From Candidatus Accumulibacter contiguus (GTDB taxonomy: Bacteria; Pseudomonadota; Gammaproteobacteria; Burkholderiales; Rhodocyclaceae): 64,000 bases of DNA. Position numbers and translations under genes: made by a program. This document shows positions 1 to 8,800 of this stretch, in pieces. The notes below the pieces were generated by a model. It was given only the letters and a program-made list of their open reading frames with translations, made no database searches and was not told the DNA's origin. Location of the stretch: NCBI RefSeq assembly GCF_012940005.1, contig NZ_SPMX01000027.1, positions 1 to 64,000 on the forward strand, given 5' to 3'. Each line of letters begins with the position of its first letter. Position 1 is the stretch's first letter.

Positions 1-293
1 TTCCAGCGCCGAGAGCAATGTCGGCTCGTGCTCGATCAGCTTCTTGCGTCCACCCCCTGCTTTTCGGACGTGTCTACGAGAACCCGCCGGGTCGTCCTTG
101 GGCATGACCGCATTTTTCCGAATACAGCGTCATTCGCGATAGCCCCGTGGCTTTAGCGACGATGCTTTGTCCGCCGTAACCGAGCGCCTCGGCTTCCGCC
201 AACGCCCACACACGACCGCCCCCGCTCATCCAAAACCGTGGACACGCGCTCGAACTTCTTACGGATCGTTTCAACTAGCTCGTCATTACTCAT
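1..293 (-). pseudogene. ISAzo13-family transposase, N-terminal fragment
   Basis: The ATG at 293 opens a frame beginning MSNDELVETIRKKFE, followed by LDERGGRVWALAEAEALG, AKATGLSRMTLY and finally RKAGGGRKKLIEHEPTLL. This order is typical of the N terminus of ISAzo13-type transposases (helix-turn-helix part, before the catalytic core). The gene runs off the left edge, so the DDE domain is not visible. The frame is broken twice: at a C5 run (219-223, + strand) and a T5 run (113-117). Removing one base from each gives a continuous protein to the window edge. It may therefore be an old broken copy or an intact copy with two sequence errors. Identification is from remembered family motifs. Confidence 0.7.
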
Positions 294-329
294 GACGAGA
301 TCGTCGCCTACTCGTATAAGTTGTACAAG

Positions 330-551
330 TTATTTCTGGACAGATACTAAGTTGCTGCTGTAGATCTCGAACAACTCGCTCGCCACTGTGACCGCTTCAA
401 CACGTTCTGTAGTGGCTTCTGGTAACCAATCGCCACCGACGATGCGTGTGGCGCTGAAATCGGCGGAGGCAGGGACATTGTGGGTTGCGCTGGCGAGCGG
501 AATCTCCCTATCCCGAACGCTGCGATCGACCGAGAGGATTTGGCGCGGCAT
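330..551 (-). CDS. small hypothetical protein, possibly cut by the IS element
   Basis: A 73-residue frame starts at an ATG preceded by AAGGA about eight bases upstream. I do not recognise the product, which has no signal peptide, membrane segment or cysteine motif. Its last codons run into the AT-rich stretch that precedes the ISAzo13 transposase (about 300-350) and is probably the IS terminal region. The C terminus may thus be an accidental ending created by IS insertion. It lies just downstream of the giant gene on the same strand. A chance ORF is equally possible. Confidence 0.3.
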   Translation of the reverse strand: MPRQILSVDRSVRDREIPLASATHNVPASADFSATRIVGGDWLPEATTERVEAVTVASELFEIYSSNLVSVQK

Positions 552-689
552 GATCTTTTTCCTTGTTTCAGAGGAACTGTAGGCAATTTCGGGCTGTGGG
601 GCAGCATGCCACGGCTTTTCTGGCTCTGAAGTTGAGCCTTGCTCAGAGTTCTCAGCGTCACCAGTGGACTGTACGAATCACGGTTTCTC

Positions 690-3600
690 CTACATCATTT
701 CCACCACAATCTGGGAAAGCAATGCATCAGAGATGCCCGTCAGGGTCACTCCCCCTGCGATGCCGGAGGCGGGGTCGAAATAGATCGAGGTATTGTTACC
801 GAATGGATCCGCGGCGACAGACACGCCTGGCAGCACCTTGAACTCGGCCTCACTATAGACCGTATGATTGGTCGTATTGACGAACACCAGCTTGTCCTTG
901 ACGACGTCGAAGCCGTGGATGGTCACTTCGCCATCTCCTGCTTTGGTGATTCGACCGCCCACGATCTGGAAGTCGTAGCGGAATTCTTCCGCCGCTGCGC
1001 TCGCCGTCACCGTGCCGGAGCTGAGGTCGACCACTGTGAAGGCGGAGACGCTGCTACTCGGGACGATGAAGTTGGGGGTGCCGCTGACCGGAGCGGCACC
1101 GGCTGCCGGAAGGGTCACTCCCAGGGTGTTTGCAAACTCGGCATAGGTCTGACTGGTGGCCGTGTCGCCGGCGGGCGCGTTGGCGCCGAGCTGGAAGTGG
1201 AACTTCGACGCACCCAGGATCTGCACCTTGGCGCCGGTGGAGAGCGTCAATTGCGCGGCGTCGTGGTAGAAGCTGCTGGCGGTGAGGGTCATGCCGTCGA
1301 CCCATTGGATGACGTTCGCGCCTTCGGTGTCGGTGATCTTGGCGGTAACGGCACCGGCCAAGGTCATCGGGCTGATCACGTAGGTATCGTTGCCACCGCC
1401 ACCCAGATAGTTGTCGCCCGCCGAGGGAATGAAGAAGTCGTTGCCGAGCGTGCCGGGGACCGTGAAGGTACTTCCGGCAACGGCCGGGGTGAGCGTTGGA
1501 GCCTGCGTGAAACCGCTGGGAACGACGTAGCCCGCGGTGCCGGGAACCGGGGTCGAGCCGGGAGGTACGGAAGCACCCAGGGTAGCGGCGAACTGGGAAT
1601 AGGTCTGGGTGGTGGCGGTGTCACCGGCGGGTGCGTTGGCGCCGACCTGATAGCGGAACGTCGAGGCGCCGAGGACCTGGACGATGGCCCCACTGGCGAG
1701 CGTCAGTTGCGCCGCATTGCCGTAGAAGCTGCTGGCGCTGATCGTCATGCCGTCGACGAGCTGGATGATATTGTTGCCTTCCGTGTCGGTGATCTTGGCG
1801 GTGACGGCACCAGACAGCGTATGGGGGCTGATGACGTAGGTGTCGTTGCCGCCACCGCCCAGATAGTTGTTGCCGGCGGATGGAAGGAAGAAGTCGTTGC
1901 CCAAGGTGCCGGGGACGGTGTATGAGATGGGAGGCGGCGAGGGTATGGTACCGGTGCTGGTGTCCCTTATCCGGATGGAAGCCGTGGCGGATGTGCCGCT
2001 GATCGAGGCGGTCAGCGTCTCGTCGCCTTCCGTCTGGGCGTCATTGGCGAGTGGTACCGTAATGGTCGCCGTATTGTTGTTCACTGTGACATTGCCAGCT
2101 AGCGCACCACCTATCAGGTCGGCCGCGGTGATGCCCGTGCCGGACAGGACATACGGCAAAACTGTACCGTTCGAGACACCCGTGGTGGCGAGCGTGAACA
2201 TTGCACTCGATCCTTCATCGTAACTTGCGGCATTGGCAGCCAAGATATAGGTTGAGGTTGCAGTGTTTTCCGCAGGAGCAAAGTCCAATGTGTAGCCAGC
2301 GGCGGAAGCCGTACTCTGCTGGCTGAGTTTCAGGAAGTACTTGTCTCCTGGATCGCCTGGATAGTGGATTTCGAGAGACGTACTGCCGGTCACGGAATCG
2401 AGCAGGCTCCCGGCTGTTCCGTCGTCGTGTACCGCGAATAACTCAACGGTGACCACCTGACTACCGGGAATTTCAATGTGCACGGTGCCCGGTTGAGCCT
2501 CCTGAGTTTTCGGCGCTTCGAACTGGAACCAGTCGGGATTGGCGGGATCCACCCGTAGGCCGGCAAACCAGGCGTCCGCCGCGATCACGCCCAGGTCATG
2601 CGCCTTGCCAACGCTCTTGTTGCCATTGAGCCAGTCTTTGCCGTTGGCGACGGTTCCGGGAGCGTTCACATTGAGAGAATACTGCGAGACGCCGCCAGAC
2701 CCCGTGCTCTCGATCTTGACCAGATATTCGCGCGCCGCTTGCCCGCTCAGACTGACCGTTTCATGGCCAGTGCCGGTATTCGAAGTCGGAAGGGCGGTAT
2801 AGGCGGTGGTGGTCTGGTCGTAGTAGTAGAGCGAAAGCTTGAGTTTCTGCCCGTCCGCCGGATCATAGTTTACCGTCACGCCATCGCCCGTCACCGCGGC
2901 CTGCTCAATGGTGAAACGGAACCAGTCCACATCGGCAGCACTGTCGAGGCTCAGCCCGGTGAACGAATGACCATCGCCGATCAATCCATGCAGGTTGTAA
3001 GCGCGTGCGGCGACGTCGTTGGATTCCGCCCAATCTCCCTGGAAGCCGGTGCTACGGCTGGTGGGGCGGGTGAGGAAGGCATTGAGGAAGTTGCCCCAAT
3101 CCGTCGCCGCCAGAAAAGCCTGGTTCTCGACCGGATAACTGGCATTCACCGTGCCGCTGCCCGGCAAATAGATGGACAGGCCCTGCGTCTGGCGATGATC
3201 GGCCGTCTGATCGATCACCACGGCCTGCAGGGAATCATAAGCTGCGCCAGCGACATCCTTGAGACTGCTGACGCTGCCGGCGACGTTTTGCAGGAACTGG
3301 CCGAGATCGCAATAAGACGGATCCTGGAAGTGCGTGGAAGCGGCGCGTGCCTGATAAATGGCGTTCCAGTTGGCCGAGTCGGTCAGCGCGACAGCGCCAT
3401 CGCAAAAGGCTTTCAGCCTGCCGACAAAGCTGTCGAACTTCCCGGCATCGAGAGCGGCGAGGGTATCCTCGGGTCGGCCCTGGTTTTGTTGCTGGAAGCT
3501 GTCGACCAGACCAGCGGCCAGGGTCGACGCTGACGCCTGCGAGTCGATGCCCAGCGTCGAAAACGCCTGCGTATAGTCAAACCCGTTCCCATTCACCACC

Positions 3601-5699
3601 TCTTCCGAGGCAACAAGCACATCGGTGTGACTGCGCAGCGCGTATCCGACTTCCACGTTCGCCATCAGACAGGCATCGAAAGCAATCAGGTCCACGTTGT
3701 GGATGCCTGAGGCTTCAAGAGTGCTCAGTGCAGAGGCGAGTTCCGAGGTATACAGGCGAGTCGCCGACTGCGCATCTTCGTTGCCTTCGTTATCGAGATT
3801 GAAGCCACCAATGGAACCGCCGCCATGATCCCACATCACCAGCGCGTAATGGCTGGCCGGGGCGGCTGTTGCGCCCCATTGGACGAAGTCCACCAGCGTC
3901 GAGGGATTGCCAGTGTCCTTCTCGCCGATACGTTCGAAGGGCGTCGCTATGGTGTCGTCGCGGCTATCGGCGAGAATGACCGCCCGACCGGTGTCGCCCC
4001 AGGCCGCGCTGCCGCCGGTGGCGTAGGTCTCGCCCAGCGAGCTTTGATCCCAGAGGACAGCGAAATTGACCTTCCCCGGCAGCCCAGCCGTGGCCTTTTC
4101 CATCTCGTTGATGTCCGCGAAGGAGAATGGCTCCAGAGTGCTGGCGGTGACGTACACCAGGACGGTCCAGTCGTTTTGCGGTTTTGCGGTCTCGCCGCTG
4201 GTCGGTGCATCGAGATGCAGTTGGTAGGCGTTGGCGGTAGCCGTGTTTGCCCCTTTGACTTCGGCGTAGTACGTGCCGACGGCCAGTCCGTCGAGCGAAA
4301 GCGATTCGTTGCCACCAACGCCGGTGGCCATGGCCTTGGGTATGTGGTTCTGGTCGTACAGTTGCAGTTGCAGATCGCCTCGGCCCGCTTCGAACTGGAT
4401 GCCGAGGCTGCTACCGGCAGTGCCCCTGGTGGTGGTGGTGAATTTGAAGTAGTCGTGGTCGGCAGCGTGGATGGTGGCGTTGATGGTGGTGACACCACTG
4501 GTGAGATCAAGGTTGAAAGCGGTTTCGAAACCGTTGTTCGGTTCCAGGCTGTCCGGAGAAAGCGAGGTGTCCGGCGCGATGATCGACAAGGTGTACTGCG
4601 GGTTGACGGCACCGTTATAACCCGAGACTTCAATCTTGTACGGGCCTGCAGCCAGGTCTTTGAGGCTGATTTCCTCGAAATTTTCAGTACCTCTGGATTC
4701 CCCTCGCACGACGGTCCCGTTCTGATCGTAGAGAACCATATCCAGATCGCCGGAAGCATTGTCGAAGTCGATCCGGACCCTGTCACCTTCATGGCCAACA
4801 CCCCTGGTATTGAAGCTGAACCAGTCTCGATCGCTAGTGGTATCGATAGACAGGCCGGTCAGAACCCGTCCACCTTCAACATCGCGCAGGTCATAGGCCG
4901 TGGCGGCGGTATCGTTGCCTGCGCTGCCTTCTGCCCAATCACCAGCCGCGTCGCCCTGGGGCGGCGCGCTGAGTTCCAGGCTGTAGTTGGGGTTGGTCGC
5001 GCCTTCGACGCCGGTGACCCGAACGTAATAGCTCCCCTTCGCGAGACCCGCCAGGCTGACCTGCTCGCTGTCGCCGTTGCCGTCGGCGAGTTCGATCAGG
5101 TGTCTTTGGTATTGGGCTTCGGTGGTATTGGTGGTCGGATCGAAAGCTTCGAAAAGTTCCAGTTTCAGACTACCTTGGGTGTGATCGAGACGGATACCGA
5201 CGAACTGCCCGTCAGCGCCGTCGCGGCTGAGTTCGAACTTGAACCAGTCCTGGTCGCCAGGCGCATCTATTGAAAGGTTCGGCATGGCCAAACTGGCTGT
5301 CTCCGCGCGCCCCAGATTTCCCAAACCTCCATAGGCCATCGGGTTGACACTGCCTAGAATATAGTTCCCGTTGCCACCATAGTAAGTCGGGGTGAAGCTA
5401 CCCTGCGAATAATTCCCAGAACCACCGTAATTCAATGGACTGGGCAGGGAGGTATTCCAATAAGAAGAAGTTGGTAAGAAGAAGTTACTTGGACGTCCAT
5501 AATTACTATAGTAAGTCGGGGTGAAGCTACCCTGCGAATAATTCCCAGAACCACCGTAATTCGATGGGCTGGGCAGGGAGGTATTCCAGTAGGATGAACT
5601 CGGCGAGAGGAAAGAACTAGATGTGTTGCCAAAGCTCAAATTGCTACCATTATAACTTGGACGTGCTGTTCCGCCATGGTAAAAAAAAATCGTTTCCAA
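690..5699 (-). CDS. giant secreted repeat protein, C-terminal half: PPC domains, clostripain-like peptidase, RTX-like C terminus
   Basis: This 1,669-residue frame is probably the second half of one 3,284-residue protein. Order: a Gly/Ser/Tyr/Asn-rich repeat (residues about 1-145); three pre-peptidase C-terminal (PPC) beta domains, each with a DxDWFxF-like strand; a family C11 (clostripain-like) peptidase from about 510, with the expected His in WDHGGG (about 623) and Cys in DACLMAN (about 677); two more PPC domains; a Calx-beta-like segment; two about 152-residue modules starting GTLGNDFF with GGGGNDTY; and a C-terminal domain ending IVVEMM. GGxGND motifs and the acidic, cysteine-poor composition suggest type I secretion, but no T1SS genes are in the window. 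The apparent ATG at 5699 lies next to a T9 tract and is probably not the real start; the preceding frame joins here if one T is removed. No cleavable signal peptide is visible. Confidence 0.85.
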   Translation of the reverse strand: METIFFYHGGTARPSYNGSNLSFGNTSSSFLSPSSSYWNTSLPSPSNYGGSGNYSQGSFTPTYYSNYGRPSNFFLPTSSYWNTSLPSPLNYGGSGNYSQGSFTPTYYGGNGNYILGSVNPMAYGGLGNLGRAETASLAMPNLSIDAPGDQDWFKFELSRDGADGQFVGIRLDHTQGSLKLELFEAFDPTTNTTEAQYQRHLIELADGNGDSEQVSLAGLAKGSYYVRVTGVEGATNPNYSLELSAPPQGDAAGDWAEGSAGNDTAATAYDLRDVEGGRVLTGLSIDTTSDRDWFSFNTRGVGHEGDRVRIDFDNASGDLDMVLYDQNGTVVRGESRGTENFEEISLKDLAAGPYKIEVSGYNGAVNPQYTLSIIAPDTSLSPDSLEPNNGFETAFNLDLTSGVTTINATIHAADHDYFKFTTTTRGTAGSSLGIQFEAGRGDLQLQLYDQNHIPKAMATGVGGNESLSLDGLAVGTYYAEVKGANTATANAYQLHLDAPTSGETAKPQNDWTVLVYVTASTLEPFSFADINEMEKATAGLPGKVNFAVLWDQSSLGETYATGGSAAWGDTGRAVILADSRDDTIATPFERIGEKDTGNPSTLVDFVQWGATAAPASHYALVMWDHGGGSIGGFNLDNEGNEDAQSATRLYTSELASALSTLEASGIHNVDLIAFDACLMANVEVGYALRSHTDVLVASEEVVNGNGFDYTQAFSTLGIDSQASASTLAAGLVDSFQQQNQGRPEDTLAALDAGKFDSFVGRLKAFCDGAVALTDSANWNAIYQARAASTHFQDPSYCDLGQFLQNVAGSVSSLKDVAGAAYDSLQAVVIDQTADHRQTQGLSIYLPGSGTVNASYPVENQAFLAATDWGNFLNAFLTRPTSRSTGFQGDWAESNDVAARAYNLHGLIGDGHSFTGLSLDSAADVDWFRFTIEQAAVTGDGVTVNYDPADGQKLKLSLYYYDQTTTAYTALPTSNTGTGHETVSLSGQAAREYLVKIESTGSGGVSQYSLNVNAPGTVANGKDWLNGNKSVGKAHDLGVIAADAWFAGLRVDPANPDWFQFEAPKTQEAQPGTVHIEIPGSQVVTVELFAVHDDGTAGSLLDSVTGSTSLEIHYPGDPGDKYFLKLSQQSTASAAGYTLDFAPAENTATSTYILAANAASYDEGSSAMFTLATTGVSNGTVLPYVLSGTGITAADLIGGALAGNVTVNNNTATITVPLANDAQTEGDETLTASISGTSATASIRIRDTSTGTIPSPPPISYTVPGTLGNDFFLPSAGNNYLGGGGNDTYVISPHTLSGAVTAKITDTEGNNIIQLVDGMTISASSFYGNAAQLTLASGAIVQVLGASTFRYQVGANAPAGDTATTQTYSQFAATLGASVPPGSTPVPGTAGYVVPSGFTQAPTLTPAVAGSTFTVPGTLGNDFFIPSAGDNYLGGGGNDTYVISPMTLAGAVTAKITDTEGANVIQWVDGMTLTASSFYHDAAQLTLSTGAKVQILGASKFHFQLGANAPAGDTATSQTYAEFANTLGVTLPAAGAAPVSGTPNFIVPSSSVSAFTVVDLSSGTVTASAAAEEFRYDFQIVGGRITKAGDGEVTIHGFDVVKDKLVFVNTTNHTVYSEAEFKVLPGVSVAADPFGNNTSIYFDPASGIAGGVTLTGISDALLSQIVVEMM
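5381..5592 (-). repeat. 129-bp in-frame tandem repeat, Gly/Ser/Tyr-rich
   Basis: The block starting at 5381 is repeated, nearly base for base, from 5510, giving a period of 129 bp or 43 codons. Each unit encodes NYGGSGNYSQGSFTPTYY preceded by SYWNTSLPSP. A partial further copy is seen on the 5381 side (GNGNYILGS). The segment sits inside what would otherwise be one PPC domain and has much lower GC content than the rest of the gene, so it looks like a late insertion or expansion. Confidence 0.8.
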
Positions 5700-5874
5700 A
5701 GTTACTAAGGTTTTGTCCCTGGTCTAATAAAGACCAAGTACGGCTAAAATCAAAATCCGACGAAGCATTCTGACCAAACTGTTGCGAAATAATCGAGGTG
5801 GGAACATTTGCCTGATGATAAGCCTGATTATATGAGTATTGGGCGCTCAGATTTAAAGCAGGAATAGTAGACAA
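5650..5874 (-). pseudogene. middle fragment of the giant repeat protein (third reading frame)
   Basis: A 74-codon open stretch in a third frame between the two large frames. Its nominal start is TTG with no convincing Shine-Dalgarno. The frame is already open upstream and joins the N-terminal half if one C is removed from the C9 tract at 5905-5913. At its 3' end it joins the C-terminal half if one T is removed from 5681-5689. The text includes NLSNFGNDFF, resembling the GNDFF and NFFLP elements of the neighbouring repeats. It is best read as an internal piece of the giant gene, not a separate gene. Confidence 0.75.
5681..5689. other. A9/T9 homopolymer with frame break in giant gene
   Basis: Nine A on the + strand (nine T in the coding strand). 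With eight, the middle fragment (frame of 5874) reads straight into the large downstream frame (5699-690). It is either a one-base sequence error or a slippage-prone tract. Confidence 0.8.
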
Positions 5875-8800
5875 AATGCCAGTCCATCCAGGAGGGTATG
5901 TATAGGGGGGGGGAGGAGCGCGTCTGCGAGCTCGCCACGCTCATATCTGTGGCATTCCGCAAATCGTAGGCGTCGATTGGGCGATTGTTGTCTTCTGCAG
6001 CATCGGATGTCGGCGCCGACGTGCCAGTCACGGCCAGGTTATATTCCGGATTCGTCGCCCCGTCGTTTCCCGTAACCTTGGCGAAATAAGTCCCCTTGGC
6101 TTTCCCCGCCAGGGAAATCTCCTCGAAGTTTTCCGACGTCGTCGAACTGGCCAAACGGCTGCCGCTGGCGTCGTAGAGTTCCAGGCTGAGATCGCCTTCC
6201 CATTTGTCGAAGTCGATGCGGACCTTGTCGCCGGCCGTGGCATCCTTGTCGAGGGTGAACTTGAACCAATCCTGGTCGCCGGCCGGACTGATCGACAATC
6301 CCCCCACCTGCAAGGTGCCGGAAACCGAGCGAAGGTCGTAGGCTTTTTGCCGGGTGTCGTTGCCGTCGTTGCCCTCGGCGAAATCTGGCTTCAGCGTCTG
6401 CGGAGTGTCGAAATCCAGGGAATAGCTCGGACTTGTGGTGCTGCCGGTGGCTCCGTAAATCTTGACGAAGTATTGGTATTCGTCGGTGGGCCGGTTTTCC
6501 AGGGAAATGGCTTCCCGGTCGCTGTCGGACAACGATTCTCCCAACTTCTCGCCGTTCTTGTCGAACAGTTGAAGCTGCAAATCGCCCTGCGTGTGATCGA
6601 ATTGAATGCTCACCGAATGACCGGGGCCGCCCATTCCGACGGTGGAGAAACTGAACCAGTCCACATCGCCGGCGTGATCCAAGGAAAGCCCGGAAAAGGC
6701 TTGAGTCCCCTCGACGGTCTGCAAGGCTTTGGCTGCCGCCCGCGTATCGTTGCCTTCGGCCCAGTCCGCGGGATTGTTGTCCGGGGCGTTGATCGAAAGC
6801 TGATAACTCGGATTGGCCGCGCCATGGTAACCCGCCACCTTGACCAGATAGCTTCCCGCGGGCAACGATGCGCCGCTGGCATCGGCCAGCTTGATCTGCT
6901 CGACGTTGTCGGTGGTTTCCGCCTTGCCCAACAGTGTCGCGCCGCTCGAGTCGTAGAGATACAAATCCAGGTCACCCTGAGTCTGGTCGAACTGAATCCG
7001 CACGAAGTCACTGGCATCCGTTTTCAGCGTGGTGAACCTGAACCAGTCCACGTCGGAGGCTTGATGCAAAGAGAGCGGGGCCCAAGTCTGCAAACCCTCC
7101 ACATTGCGGAGGTTATAGGCGCTTGCAACGGTATTGTTGCCCGAGGTTCCTTCGGCCCAATCACCCTGGGTGTCCTTGGGCGGGTCGATGAACAGGGTGT
7201 AGTCGGGGTTGGCAGCTTCCTGGTAACCGTAGACCTTGAGATAATAATCCCCGGCTGTCTTGCCGTTGAGGGAGATGCTCTCCAGGCCGGTGACGCCAGT
7301 GGAACTGTCCAGCAAGGTCGTCCTGTCGGCAGCATAGAGGGCGATATCCAGGTCTCCCTGGCCGTGATTGAAACTGATGCCGACCGCGTCGCCGGATTCG
7401 CCGGTTGCACCGATATGGAACTTGAACCAATCCACATCGGACGCCTGAATGGACAGGTTGCCCTGACTGTAAGGACTGCTGACGTCGCCCAGGTCCTTGG
7501 CATGCACTGCGTCGTTGTTGCCTTCCGCCCAGTCACCGCCAGTCTGGGTGAACGGCGCCTGAACCGACAGTGCATAGGCGGAGTTGGTCGCCCCGTTGTA
7601 GCCCTTGACTTCCAGATAGTAGGTCGCGGCCTTCAGGTCCTTCAGGTCAATGGCGTGCAGATTGGCGACGCCTTCCGATTTTCCGATGAGTTGGTTGGAG
7701 GCGTCATAGAGATATAAATCGAGATCGCCCGCCGTGTGATCCAGACTGATTTGCGCAAAATCGCCGCTGCGTCCAGCCGTCGCCAGAGTGAACTTGAACC
7801 AATCGACATCGGTTTGGCTATTGATCGACAGCGGGCGCGCCGCATCGATGCCGAGTTGAACCAGGTCGGAACCGGGATGGGTCAGCGAGTTCAGTTCGGT
7901 CGCCTGTGTGCGATTGTTGTTGGGTTCTGCCCAATCCTGGCTGTTGGCTACAGGGGCAGCGATAGTGAGCGAATAAGCGGGGTTTTTCGCATTGTTGTAA
8001 CCGTAAACCTGAATCTTGTAATCGCCTGGGTTTAGCCCATCGAGAGAAATCTGTTCGTGGTCACCGACGCCAGATGAAGTACGTCCGGAGATGGTATTCC
8101 CAGCGCTGTTGCATAGCTTCAGATCCAGATCGCCGAGCGCATGCGAGAAATCAATCCGGACAAAATCGTTGTTGGTGCCCTTGCCCGGCAGGCTGAACTT
8201 GAACCAGTCGGCGTCGTCGATCGACAGATTATTCCAGGTCTGCTGCGCCGTCGCACGGGTGAGCGTTTTCGCGTCGTCTTGGCGGTCGTTGTCCTCATAG
8301 GAGTCATTGCCGGGAGCATTGATGGCCAGGGTGTAATCGGGATTGGTCGCGCCCTGATACCCCGCCACATGGATGTAATAAGTGCCTTGAGTCAAACCGT
8401 TCAGATCGATTCTTTCCATATCCCGGAAACCGGTCGACTGGAGCACAGGAGTTGTTCCGCTTTCCCGATAAAGCTTCAGGTCCAGATCACCCTTGGTGGT
8501 ATCAAATGTGGCGGCAACATAATTCCCGTAACTTCCGGTGCCGTTCAATTGAAACTTGAACCAGTCCTGATCGCCCGAAGTGATGGATAGCTTTTCCCAT
8601 GCATAAAACCCCGCACTCTGAAGCCAGCCGTACTGAGGAGCGCCAAGATTTGTTGCAGTGGCACGGGTATTATTGCTGGCGACGCTATCGAAAGAGTCGG
8701 TTCTAATGTTGCTATTGGTACCAGGCGCATTGATCGTCAGGCTGTAATCGCTGGTGCTCTGATTATACCCATACACCTTCAAATAATAATAGGTTCCAGC

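Noticed and set aside
639-5273. Long plus-strand ORFs opposite the giant gene (for example 639-1925 and 3825-5273)
   Set aside because: They are shadows of a GC-rich, repetitive gene; their products are low-complexity Gly/Val/Arg text with no family motifs and no ribosome-binding sites.
5340-5640. CRISPR-like array in the repeats of the giant gene
   Set aside because: Only two near copies, in coding frame, 129-bp period, no spacer pattern and no cas genes.
6347-7717. 456-codon plus-strand ORF
   Set aside because: Antisense to tandem PPC domains; its internal repeats simply mirror that repeat structure.
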